Shown here one piece after another: positions 9,109 to 17,206 of a stretch of 64,000 nucleotides of DNA. Position 1 is the first letter of the stretch, and each line of letters starts with the position of its first letter. Source of the DNA: Clostridium culturomicium. Lineage in GTDB: Bacteria > Bacillota > Clostridia > Clostridiales > Clostridiaceae. Below the pieces are notes generated by a model. The model saw only the letters and a list, made by a program, of their open reading frames with translations, was not told the origin of the DNA and did not search any database. The stretch covers positions 1,118,159 to 1,182,158 of the forward strand of contig NZ_CCXK01000017.1 of NCBI RefSeq assembly GCF_000821305.1, read 5' to 3'. A program made the translations under genes and the position numbers.

Positions 9109-9165
9109 CCAAATCTTTGATTTGGTTAATACAAAACTAAGTCACAGTCCAAATCAAGGATTTGG
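9109..9165. promoter_or_regulatory. pair of palindromic operator-like sites
   Basis: CCAAATCTTTGATTTGG (9109-9125) and CCAAATCAAGGATTTGG (9149-9165) are near-identical 17-bp palindromes with start points exactly 40 bp apart, that is on the same helix face, directly upstream of the minus-strand gene at 9084. They look like a tandem repressor-binding site; the regulator is unknown. Confidence 0.5.
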
Positions 9166-9393
9166 TTACTGAAACTTAATCTTTAAGCTATCCTTCGAAT
9201 AAATATAAGAAGGAGTTTCCCTCATAAAGGTAGTATTTCCTAAAATGTATATATTATGTAATGAATTTTTATAAATTTTTTAGTATTTTAAAATATAAAT
9301 ATTTAGAATATACTCTAAATTCATTAAATTTATGGTAGAATAAGTTAAGGAATATTGTACATATTTTTACATAATTATCGAAGGAGTGATATA

Positions 9394-9738
9394 ATGACAA
9401 TATTTAAGAAAAAAATAGGTGTTGGCACCTTGGCGCTTCCCCTGTTTTTAATTGGCCTTATATTAGTTTGTCAATTTGTTTATTATTCAATAGGAGAAGA
9501 TATCTTAAGTCTTCTTAGTTTAAGAACAGCCGCTGCTGATTTTCAGTTTGGAAATGGACAAGCAGTTTATTTTTCATTAGTTTTTACTATTCCATCCCTT
9601 GTCCTTGGATATACATTTGGTGATCATTTTGGTGCAAGAGCAGGACGAACTCTTTCTATGTTTTTAATCGGAGGTATATTAGCCTTTTCAATAGGATATA
9701 GAATTGGATTTGACTATTTAATAAAGTTTATTACGTAA
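9394..9738 (+). CDS. hypothetical small membrane protein
   Basis: 114 residues starting MTIFKKKIGVGTLALP, with four hydrophobic segments (for example LPLFLIGLILVCQFVYY, VYFSLVFTIPSLVLGYTFG and TLSMFLIGGILAFSIGYRIG). The start at 9394 is chosen because AAGGAG lies at 9381-9386; the ATG at 9355 has no ribosome site. I do not recognise the family. Monocistronic, ending in a strong terminator at 9743. Confidence 0.65.
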   Translation: MTIFKKKIGVGTLALPLFLIGLILVCQFVYYSIGEDILSLLSLRTAAADFQFGNGQAVYFSLVFTIPSLVLGYTFGDHFGARAGRTLSMFLIGGILAFSIGYRIGFDYLIKFIT

Positions 9739-9742
9739 AAAG

Positions 9743-9776
9743 AGCCTCAGCTTTAAACAAAAGCTGAGGCTTTTTT
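9743..9776 (+). terminator. intrinsic terminator
   Basis: A 12-bp GC-rich stem (AGCCTCAGCTTT / AAAGCTGAGGCT, 9743-9754 and 9760-9771) followed by TTTTTT. It probably also serves the convergent M50 peptidase gene. Confidence 0.88.
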
Positions 9777-10938
9777 ATATATTATTTGATTGATTTATAT
9801 TTATGTTATTTAAGTAATCCATAAGCATTAATTCCATTTCAATCTCACCTTTAATTGGATAAGTCTTTGCTAGCGCCTTTCCTTCCTCATATATTACTCT
9901 AGCCTTATTTATATCTCTCTTAAAAAGGAGCTCATAGGACATCTCAACTCTTTTCTTGCTTATCATTCCTTTGCAAGCATTTATATACTTTAGAAGCTCT
10001 TTATTATATAACCTTTGCACTAAATTACTTTCACCATTTAAAACCAATTCTAAGAATATCTTTTCACAAGCAATCTCATATCTATATATACCTAAAATAT
10101 TATTTAAATATGGATTTAAGCTATTCAGTAGCTCACGCCCTTTTTCAAATTCCATTTTATCTAGATAATAATTATACTCCATTAAAATCAACGCTATATT
10201 TAATGGACTCGAAGCATCTCCTCCTTGGAATTTAAAGTCATCTATATTCATTTCTCTTGGTCTTACCCCCATTGATAAAAGTCCATTAAACCTCAATTGG
10301 CTATAAAAAGCTTTCCTTGCTTCCTTATCCTTAATCATTGACATTACATTACTGCCATCATTTGCTATCCCCGTAATCTTTAATGGTATCCCATTAAGAA
10401 GTGCACTAATAATCCCAACACCCCCAAATACTAAAAGAAAACCCTTTAACCAAGGTGCTGTTTCATTGAAAAATACAACAATTAAAATTGGCATAATCCC
10501 AAAAACTAAATTAAAAATTACACCTCCAAGGTTATATAGAATAAATGGTACCCTTTCTTCATCTTCTTCTGGCGGCATCAATAAACACTGTCCTCCAGTT
10601 CCAGGTATACTAAATTTTTTAATCTTCCATTTTCCTTCATCCCTTATTATCGTTGCTGACCCTATTCTAAAAGATACAAATGTATATCCTGATAATAATC
10701 CACAAACAAGGTGTCCACTTTCATGAATAATAATTTGAATTAAAAAGGACGCTAAAACTAAAACAAATACTATTAGAACTTTTATTATTTCCATTAATAT
10801 TCCTTCTTCTTTAAAATATGTACCCATAAAATTTATAGCTATTGCACTAATTAGAACTCCAAAGATAACCCCCAGTATTAAACCTATTATAATAAAAGCA
10901 GTTCCTTTATTTATTTTTTTACATCTAGGTTCCTTCAT
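9775..10938 (-). CDS. M50 (site-2 protease-like) membrane metallopeptidase family protein
   Basis: 387 residues. An N-terminal pair of membrane helices is followed by the zinc motif HESGH (72-76, IIIHESGHLVCG) in a helix, then a second set of helices around residues 135-200. The C-terminal half (from about 210) is soluble and helical, resembling TPR-like repeats. Such Firmicute M50 homologues are presumed intramembrane proteases; no substrate is suggested by the context. Starts at ATG after AGGAGGAATTT. Confidence 0.8.
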   Translation of the reverse strand: MKEPRCKKINKGTAFIIIGLILGVIFGVLISAIAINFMGTYFKEEGILMEIIKVLIVFVLVLASFLIQIIIHESGHLVCGLLSGYTFVSFRIGSATIIRDEGKWKIKKFSIPGTGGQCLLMPPEEDEERVPFILYNLGGVIFNLVFGIMPILIVVFFNETAPWLKGFLLVFGGVGIISALLNGIPLKITGIANDGSNVMSMIKDKEARKAFYSQLRFNGLLSMGVRPREMNIDDFKFQGGDASSPLNIALILMEYNYYLDKMEFEKGRELLNSLNPYLNNILGIYRYEIACEKIFLELVLNGESNLVQRLYNKELLKYINACKGMISKKRVEMSYELLFKRDINKARVIYEEGKALAKTYPIKGEIEMELMLMDYLNNININQSNNI

Positions 10939-11122
10939 ATAAATTCCTCCTTTTTCTAAAATAATTAATTTAATTATTTTAATTTTTCATCACTTCAAAT
11001 TGTAAGTATTAGTTTCTTATATAAAATTATAGCATAATCATAATTTATTTATGGTTAATAATCCATTTTATTTATTACTATTCACATTTTTTATGCTAAA
11101 ATAATTTCTAGGCGGTGATTGA

Positions 11123-11776
11123 ATGAATAAAAATAAAATATTAAACGAAACAAAAGAGTTCGTAAAAAGCAAATTAATTGGTGAAGGTAGTGGACATGAT
11201 TATTACCACGCACTACGTGTTTATAAAACCGCTTCTTATATTGCCGAAAAAGAAGGAGCGGATACCTTTATAGTTTCTCTTGCAGCCCTTCTTCATGATA
11301 TTGATGATTGGAAGTTTTCCTTAAATAACGAAACTACTACTTCAAGAATTGAAGATTTTATGAATTCCATTGGTGTAAGTAAAGACATCATTGAAATAAT
11401 ATGCTATATTATTAAAACAATTTCCTTCAAAGGTGGTGTGGTTGATTCTACTCAACATACAATTGAAGGAATGATTGTTCAAGATGCTGACAGATTAGAT
11501 GCAATTGGTGCCATTGGCATTGCAAGAACTTTTACCTATGGTGGAAGTAAAAAACAAGTAATATATGACCCCCATATTTCCCCTAAAACTTTTACAACCT
11601 TAAATCAAGTAAAAACCGAAGAAAATCATACTATAAATCACTTCTATGAGAAATTATTAAAACTTAAATATTTAATGAATACTAATACTGGTAGAATATT
11701 AGCTGAAAAACGTCATAAATACATGGAAGATTTTCTTGAGGAATTTTACAATGAATGGAATTGTACTTTTGCTTAA
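11123..11776 (+). CDS. HD-domain phosphohydrolase
   Basis: 217 residues with the metal-binding signature of the HD superfamily: HDYYH (25-29), LLHDIDD (57-62 region, HD pair), and QDADRLDAIGAIGI, which supplies the distal Asp. Length and motifs match the YedJ/YpgQ-type nucleotide pyrophosphohydrolase-like group. Starts at ATG after GGCGGTGATTGA. Single gene facing a terminator shared with the convergent PH-domain gene. Confidence 0.85.
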   Translation: MNKNKILNETKEFVKSKLIGEGSGHDYYHALRVYKTASYIAEKEGADTFIVSLAALLHDIDDWKFSLNNETTTSRIEDFMNSIGVSKDIIEIICYIIKTISFKGGVVDSTQHTIEGMIVQDADRLDAIGAIGIARTFTYGGSKKQVIYDPHISPKTFTTLNQVKTEENHTINHFYEKLLKLKYLMNTNTGRILAEKRHKYMEDFLEEFYNEWNCTFA

Positions 11777-11827
11777 TACATTTAAAAATGCTAAAAAATA
11801 AAAAACATTGATGAACATTTTGAACTT

Positions 11828-11873
11828 AAAAATAAACAGTGCACCGATTAATTTCAGCGCACTGTTTATTTTT
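11828..11873. terminator. bidirectional terminator
   Basis: A 15-bp perfect stem (AAAAATAAACAGTGC at 11828-11842 with its complement at 11859-11873), so an A-run and a U-run flank the GC part on either strand. Lies between convergent genes. Confidence 0.85.
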
Positions 11874-11877
11874 AAAA

Positions 11878-12492
11878 CTAGTTATTTATATATTTTTCAA
11901 ATACATAGCCAAAATCTTTTACAACATATTTTTTTATTGATTCAAGCTGCCAATTAAAAGCATAATTATTGATTTTCTCAAAGTTCTCTTCAATTGCTAC
12001 ACCCTCTAGTTTTGCACCATCTAAAACTGCGGTTGCAGTTTCAAGACTTCTTCTGCTAAACTCTAAGCAGCTATTGTTATGACGTGAAATTTGTCCAATT
12101 CTAATTAAGGTCTTATATAAATCCTTAAGCTGTTCAATTTGTTTTTTATCTACATCAATAGAAAGATTAGCTTGACCTATAGAAAACTTAATTTCAGCAT
12201 CTAAATCTACTGTTCCAGCAGTTTCTAAAAATACGTTGCTAATTGGATTTTCATAGTAATCATATCTTCTCAAAGTTTTCTTTGAGCTAATTGCCGTTGT
12301 TCCATCAACATGGATTAAAGCTAAGTTAGTAAAACAGTATTCATCCGTTCTTGATTTGATGAGAAAATATATTTTTTCATCGTCCTCATGCATTACATAA
12401 TCATCAGCCTCAACCTTATTATAATCACTAGGTGAAAGAATTTTACCAATATCACTTATGCCTAACGCTTCTGCTGCAAACTTTTTCAACAT
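11878..12492 (-). CDS. PH-domain protein, YvbH-like
   Basis: 204 residues. The N-terminal half (about 20-125) has the bacterial pleckstrin-homology pattern, including YFLIKSRTDEYCFTNLALIH and STKKTLRRYDYYE-like strands (here SSKKTLRRYDYYE); the C-terminal helical part (about 130-200) matches the oligomerisation region of Bacillus YvbH. Length equals the family norm. The role of the family is not known. Starts at ATG after AAAAAGGAGTGATGATTT. Confidence 0.75.
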   Translation of the reverse strand: MLKKFAAEALGISDIGKILSPSDYNKVEADDYVMHEDDEKIYFLIKSRTDEYCFTNLALIHVDGTTAISSKKTLRRYDYYENPISNVFLETAGTVDLDAEIKFSIGQANLSIDVDKKQIEQLKDLYKTLIRIGQISRHNNSCLEFSRRSLETATAVLDGAKLEGVAIEENFEKINNYAFNWQLESIKKYVVKDFGYVFEKYINN

Positions 12493-12645
12493 AAATCATC
12501 ACTCCTTTTTCTCATTATACCAATACATTATATTTGCAACAATATTCATTTCATCCATTTTATCTTTTCCATATATCTTTTTTTAATAATAATTAATTGT
12601 TCTAAAACACTAAAAAACATACATAATAATTATTAATCACATATA

Positions 12646-12670
12646 ATCATATAATAATAGATTATATGAT
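12646..12670. repeat. AT-rich inverted repeat upstream of a small gene
   Basis: Ten-base perfect arms ATCATATAAT (12646-12655) and ATTATATGAT (12661-12670) with a five-base spacer, about 60 bases before a small plus-strand gene. It could be an operator; there is no T-run to make it a terminator. Confidence 0.35.
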
Positions 12671-12726
12671 CATAAATTCACTCTATTAGCAAATTAATTA
12701 ATACGTACTTATATGGAGGTGCTTTT

Positions 12727-12903
12727 GTGACCTTAAAAACCGAAAGAAACTGTTGGTTAGTTGGCAGCTTTATTTTCATTTTATCCTTTGCATATTATTT
12801 TAAAAACAAATCTCATATTTGCTGGTTTCAACTAGCTGTGGCCATTTTATTTTATCTAAACGGTTACTTACGCAATTCAAAATTAAAAAAACAGAAAAAA
12901 TGA
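12727..12903 (+). CDS. small hypothetical membrane protein (58 aa)
   Basis: A short gene that starts at GTG with GGAGG at 12715-12719, seven bases upstream, and ends in TGA directly at a terminator stem. The product (VTLKTERNCWLVGSFIFILS at the N-terminus) has two hydrophobic helices (WLVGSFIFILSFAYYF and WFQLAVAILFYLNGYL) and a Lys-rich tail. I recognise no family; the ribosome site and terminator make it a credible gene. Confidence 0.65.
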   Translation: MTLKTERNCWLVGSFIFILSFAYYFKNKSHICWFQLAVAILFYLNGYLRNSKLKKQKK

Positions 12904-12957
12904 ACTCATAGAAAACTTACAACAAACAAATAATTTAATGTTAGTTTTCTATGAGTT
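12903..12957. terminator. bidirectional terminator
   Basis: A 15-bp perfect stem (AACTCATAGAAAACT at 12903-12917, complement at 12943-12957) with a 25-base loop between the 58-residue gene and the convergent flavodoxin gene. Confidence 0.65.
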
Positions 12958-12974
12958 ATAAATCCTTTTAAGTA

Positions 12975-13544
12975 TTATTTGCTTATATCTGTAAAATTAA
13001 GTACTTTCTCTTTATCCATATGGATTGCCGTATTTACATCTTTCGCAAACTTATTTATTCTACTTAACGAAATAGTGTTTATTTTTTCTTTTCCATTTAA
13101 AAGATTTTTAACACCTTTTTTAGCCGATTCATTTCTTCCCATCATTTTAATAATAGTTCTTTCAAAAAAGTTCATTTTTTTAAAATCAAATACTCCGCCA
13201 AAAGACTTAATTGCACATGCATGATCTAATAGCTCCCCAGGAAAAGTTGCCCAAAAGTATGATTCCACTGATGCTGCATCAAACCCCATACAAGAAAGAT
13301 ATAGTCCTAAGGGTTTCTTACATAATTCATCACATTTCTCCAAACCAAAAGCTCTTAACTCTGCTTGAGAATTTCCAGCATATATTGAACCACCAAGAAT
13401 TACTTTATCGTACTTGGATATTTCAACATTCTTTGCTTCCTTTAAATTAACTAAATCACATTCTCCATTTAATTCCTCTGCAAGCTTCTTTGCACAAGCT
13501 TCAGCTGCACCATACCTTGTAGTATATGCTATAAGTATTTTCAT
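12975..13544 (-). CDS. flavodoxin-domain protein (HemG-like)
   Basis: 189 residues beginning MKILIAYTTRYGAAEACA, the phosphate loop of FMN-binding flavodoxins, followed by VILGGSIYAGN and the LYLSCMGF strand. It resembles the protoporphyrinogen-oxidase (HemG) type flavodoxin-domain proteins of clostridia, about 170-190 residues long, but no heme genes are nearby, so a general flavin electron-transfer role is all that can be inferred. Starts at ATG after AGGGGGATAATAA. Confidence 0.82.
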   Translation of the reverse strand: MKILIAYTTRYGAAEACAKKLAEELNGECDLVNLKEAKNVEISKYDKVILGGSIYAGNSQAELRAFGLEKCDELCKKPLGLYLSCMGFDAASVESYFWATFPGELLDHACAIKSFGGVFDFKKMNFFERTIIKMMGRNESAKKGVKNLLNGKEKINTISLSRINKFAKDVNTAIHMDKEKVLNFTDISK

Positions 13545-13571
13545 TTATTATCCCCCTAATTGTATAAAGTC

Positions 13572-13784
13572 CTATTTAATTTTATCTAAAAATTTATATT
13601 CTCCTTGAACTTGCATCTGCTCTAGTAAATTGTTATATAAAGTCTTCAACGTTTCAGGCTCTGTCACCCCAATTGTCTCTAATTCAGAGCTATGATTTTT
13701 AAAATACACCTTTGAACTCATATATTTTCCATGAAGGCTGTCTAAAATATGAAGTGCTTCTTCCTCATTTAAATTAATTATCAT
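13572..13784 (-). CDS. hypothetical protein (70 aa)
   Basis: A 70-residue acidic protein (MIINLNEEEALHILDSLHG at the N-terminus) predicted to be mainly helical, with a GAGGTGATAATATG ribosome site and start. No recognised family and no membrane segment. Lies 27 bases upstream of the flavodoxin gene on the same strand and may be co-transcribed with it. Confidence 0.6.
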   Translation of the reverse strand: MIINLNEEEALHILDSLHGKYMSSKVYFKNHSSELETIGVTEPETLKTLYNNLLEQMQVQGEYKFLDKIK

Positions 13785-13828
13785 ATTATCACCTCAAAGA
13801 TATATTCTATAAACCTTTTTATTATCCT

Positions 13829-14770
13829 TTAATTAAACGATTCTTTTTCCTTTAATTTTACAATAAATGCATCACTCAGTTTTAAAATATCATTTTTTCT
13901 TGCAACTGCATTAATCCATTCTACTGGAATTTTATTATATCCGTAAAATATCCCTGCCAAGCCACCTGCAATACAAGCTAAGCTATCTGTATCATCGCCT
14001 AGATTTACAGCTTTTAAGACACATTCTTTATATGAAGTTGTTGTTATAAAACACCATAAAGCTGCCTCTAAACTATGAATAACATATCCTGAAGAATATA
14101 TATCCTCCATTCTATAAGAACTTATGTCTCCATTTTGGATTCGCCTAAAGGCTTCTTTTCTATAACCTCTTCCCCTTATTTTTTGAATCCTGCTATAAGC
14201 TTGACGCTTGCCCAGCCCTTCTAAAAGCCCTATGGCATATTCTACGTATAGATAACAGGCAAAAATACTTATTCCATTGCTATGGGTTATAGATGAAACT
14301 TTTGCTACTATCTCTTCTCGCTTTTCCTGTTCAGTATTATATAAGTAAAAAGCCAAGGGCAGAATTCTCATTAAAGAGCCATTTCCATTATCATATTCAC
14401 CATCCAGTCCTGATTCCAAGGCACTTCTTCCATTTTGCATGGAAATAATACTACTAAAGGTTGTTCTTCCAACATCAAAAACTTCACCATAAGGCGTCCA
14501 ATAAGCATCTTCCAACCATCTGCAAAACTTTCTTCCTAAATCCTCATAATCAATACCGTTGAGTAGGCTTTCAATTGTACATAAAATCATACTACTATCA
14601 TCTGACCAAGTCCCTTTAGGCTGATTGTAAGTACCATATTCCCTCATATCGTCAACCAGATTTTCCATTAGTTCTTTTCTAGAAGTAAACTCTACTGGAA
14701 CCCCTAATGCATCTCCTACAATAGCACCCATTATCCCACCAATAATTTGATTTTTATTCATGGCTTTCAT
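13829..14770 (-). CDS. ADP-ribosylglycohydrolase family protein
   Basis: 313 residues with the family's paired metal motifs: GAIVGDALGVPVEF near the N-terminus, GTWSDDSSMILCTIESLL (the T/SDD motif) and the C-terminal NLGDDTDSLACIAGGLAG. These bind the two Mg ions that catalyse removal of ADP-ribose from proteins or small molecules (DraG/ARH3 type). The start at 14770 is chosen because TGGGGGAATAGAA precedes it; the ATG at 14815 has none. Single gene, no macrodomain or transferase partner nearby. Confidence 0.87.
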   Translation of the reverse strand: MKAMNKNQIIGGIMGAIVGDALGVPVEFTSRKELMENLVDDMREYGTYNQPKGTWSDDSSMILCTIESLLNGIDYEDLGRKFCRWLEDAYWTPYGEVFDVGRTTFSSIISMQNGRSALESGLDGEYDNGNGSLMRILPLAFYLYNTEQEKREEIVAKVSSITHSNGISIFACYLYVEYAIGLLEGLGKRQAYSRIQKIRGRGYRKEAFRRIQNGDISSYRMEDIYSSGYVIHSLEAALWCFITTTSYKECVLKAVNLGDDTDSLACIAGGLAGIFYGYNKIPVEWINAVARKNDILKLSDAFIVKLKEKESFN

Positions 14771-14979
14771 TTCTATTCCCCCACTTGAATATATTTTTAT
14801 TTTTTGAAATCCCAACTGAGAGTAAATTACAAAGTTCTATACCATATTTTACCACATTCGATTTCAATTTTAAATCTTTTTATATAAAAGTTAACTTAAC
14901 CGTAACTCATCCACCTGGAACCCCAGGTAGAGAATTCGAATATGAACTTGCAATGAAGAAAAGAACGCTAAAGACTTGA

Positions 14980-15499
14980 CAATTATCAAAGAAAGATCTG
15001 AAGAAAACTCAGCCTCATGGCAGAGTAAAGTTGCTGGTAAATATGATAACTGTCACTAATAAATATGAAAAATTCAGTGATAGCTGTATCATTAATGTTA
15101 AAGCTTCCGAAGTACCTCCTACAAAGCCTGAAACTAAGGAAATCATCTTAAACAAAAATAACACAAAATTAAATGTTGGTGATAATATAACTATTAAAGC
15201 TTCTGGTAAACCAACCGATGCTGAAATGTCTGAAATTGTATGGTCATCTTCTGATAAAAAGGTAGCTACATGTTGTTACAGCTATAGGCTCTGGTAAAGC
15301 TAAGATTACTGTGAAATCTAAGGATGGTAAGTTATCTGACACTTGTAATATAACAGTTTCTAAAAAAGATAATGATACAAGCCTTCCTCAAACTTGTGCT
15401 ATAGCTGGTAGCAGTTTATTAGGAACTGCTGGATTAATGACTCTAGGCGTTAGCTCTTTAATACTAATCGGAAAGAAAAAAGAACAAGATAATGAATAA
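14980..15499 (+). pseudogene. decayed Ig-like (Big_2) cell-wall protein, C-terminal part
   Basis: Two overlapping frames together encode the end of a bacterial Ig-like surface protein: one Big_2 repeat end (VTNKYEKFSDSCIINVK), a linker PPTKPETKE, a second Big_2 repeat, and a sortase-type tail. A one-base insertion near 15270 (extra T in KVAT-TGTTGTT) shifts the frame, ending the first frame at 15297. There is no promoter, start or signal peptide. The anchor reads LPQTC instead of LPQTG, followed by a hydrophobic segment and KKKEQ, so even the sorting signal is damaged. Confidence 0.8.
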
Positions 15500-15503
15500 T
15501 TAA

Positions 15504-15545
15504 AATAATCCCAGAAGGCATAACACCTTCTGGGATTATTTTAAT
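15504..15545. terminator. bidirectional terminator
   Basis: A 15-bp perfect stem (AATAATCCCAGAAGG at 15504-15518, complement at 15526-15540) with a 7-base loop, between the pseudogene and the convergent permease gene. Confidence 0.88.
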
Positions 15546-15555
15546 TCGAGATATT

Positions 15556-16356
15556 TTAAATAAACAAATCCTTTTGCTTAAACCTTATTACACCTAAAAT
15601 AAATAGCACTGCTGCCATAACAGCCATAGTCACATTTAAGCTTAAAACGCCGCTGATTCCTTCAACTATTTTATCTCCTGGGAATAAAGTAAATATAGTG
15701 CAATATTTTAAATCCTTAAACTTTTCTCCTGCATTAGATATCATTTGAATTAAGTAAAAAAGTATTGGAAGACCTGCACCCACAGCAAAGAACCCCTTGG
15801 ATTCATCAAAAAAGCAGGCTGCCAAAAATCCTATACTACTTATTAGCATATGAAGTAAAAATGCACTTAAATTAAGCTGAAGATATCTTCCTATATCCAA
15901 ATCTCCTGGAAACATTATGGCACATGATAAAAGTCCTATACCTGTAATTAGAGTAATAAGTAATGCCACACTTAATATTAAAGAAGTTAGCTGCGTAATA
16001 ATAATTTTTACTCTTGTATTCGGAGTTGATAAAAGACATGCCATTGACCCATTATCCACATACTTCATTACAAATTTATTAATTAAAATAATTTCGAACA
16101 CCATTGGTATTACAAGCATTATAAAGCCATAAAGATAAGTATTTATAAATGCTAGTAAGGTTCCTGTTGAACCAGTCATTCCCACTGCTGCCATTATTCC
16201 CGGCATCATTTCTTGATATTGAGTCAACATTTCTGCCATGGCTGGATCAAACATATAAATAATCATAGTGGTATACATGGTTAATATAGCTATAAAAATA
16301 ATTCCAATCTTTGCTGTATAAAGCATATTTCTTTTAAATAAGGGTAAAGAAATCAT
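15556..16356 (-). CDS. ABC-2 type permease of a disrupted exporter
   Basis: 266 residues, six hydrophobic segments, resembling ABC-2 permeases of the NatB/YtrC-like kind (MISLPLFKRNMLYTAKIGII at the N-terminus; FFDESKGFFAVGAGLPILFY). Its ATG overlaps the stop codon of the ATPase gene by one base, a classic coupled pair. The ATPase gene has been cut by the ICE, so this permease has lost both its native promoter and its energy subunit. It may still be transcribed by read-through from the recombinase gene, which points the same way. Confidence 0.82.
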   Translation of the reverse strand: MISLPLFKRNMLYTAKIGIIFIAILTMYTTMIIYMFDPAMAEMLTQYQEMMPGIMAAVGMTGSTGTLLAFINTYLYGFIMLVIPMVFEIILINKFVMKYVDNGSMACLLSTPNTRVKIIITQLTSLILSVALLITLITGIGLLSCAIMFPGDLDIGRYLQLNLSAFLLHMLISSIGFLAACFFDESKGFFAVGAGLPILFYLIQMISNAGEKFKDLKYCTIFTLFPGDKIVEGISGVLSLNVTMAVMAAVLFILGVIRFKQKDLFI

Positions 16357-17135
16357 TATTTTTCACCTCCATAGAAATGTAAAAATATTTCTTCAATGGT
16401 TTCTCTCTTAACATCTAAATCTTTTATTTTGTACTTAGTAACTGTACTTAAAAATTTAACTATGTCACCTTGAACTGCAACTGTTACATTTTTACCAAGA
16501 ACCTCAATTATCTTAATTGAAGGGTTCTCTTCATTAAATCTTAAAAGTTCCTTTTCAGATTCAAATTCTAAAGTATAAAACTTTCTCTTCTTAGCTTTTA
16601 AAGATTCCATATTTTCTATAGCTGCTATTTTTCCCTCCTTAATAATGGCAGTTCTGTCACAGGTACGCTCCACTTCCTCAAAGATATGGGAAGACATAAA
16701 TATGGTTTTACCCTTACTCTTCTCTTCTAAAATAAGTTCAACAAATCGATTTTGCATCAATGGATCTAAACCGCTGGTAGGTTCATCTAAAATAATAATG
16801 TCTGGGCTTCCCATAAAAGCACAAATAATTCCTATTTTCTGTTTCATACCCTTTGACATTTTCTTAATCTTTCCTCTTGGGTCAAGTTCAAAAATATTCA
16901 TGAGCTCATTCATCCTAGTCTTATCTTTAATGCCCTTCATAGATGCAATAAAATCCAACATTTGTTTTCCTGATAAATCTTCAAGAAAGGTTATCTCTCC
17001 AGGTAAATATCCAAGATTCTCCTGGATCTTAGCTGCATCATTATAACAATCCATACCATCTATGAAACATTCACCCTTTATTGGTCTAATAAATCCAAGT
17101 AAATTTCTGATGGTAGTTGTTTTTCCAGCTCCATT
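16356..17135 (-). pseudogene. ABC transporter ATPase, 3' fragment cut by the ICE
   Basis: The frame is open from the ICE junction and resumes the ATPase in the middle of Walker A: NGAGKTTIRNLLGFIRPIKG, then the signature MSKGMKQKIG, Walker B DIIILDEPTSGLDP and a C-terminal domain ending HFYGGEK. The first ATG in frame is at 17054, beyond Walker A, so no working ATPase can be made from this half. The 5' half with Gly-Pro-Asn of the same motif is at 55014-55129. Joining both halves at a shared TT restores GPNGAGKTT without loss. Confidence 0.93.
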
Positions 17136-17160
17136 GGAAAGATAATTATATAGATAACAC
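17131..17160. other. attL, left ICE junction
   Basis: Chromosomal CCAGCTCCA is followed by TT (17134-17135) and then ICE sequence GGAAAGATAA. The ICE end carries ATTATATAGATAAC (17145-17158), which is the exact inverse of GTTATCTATATAAT at the right end (54991-55004). The shared TT is the inferred crossover dinucleotide of the serine recombinase. Confidence 0.85.
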
Positions 17161-17206
17161 TGTTAGACAGTCTTTGTAGATTTGTTATAAGATAAAGAAC
17201 TTATAT

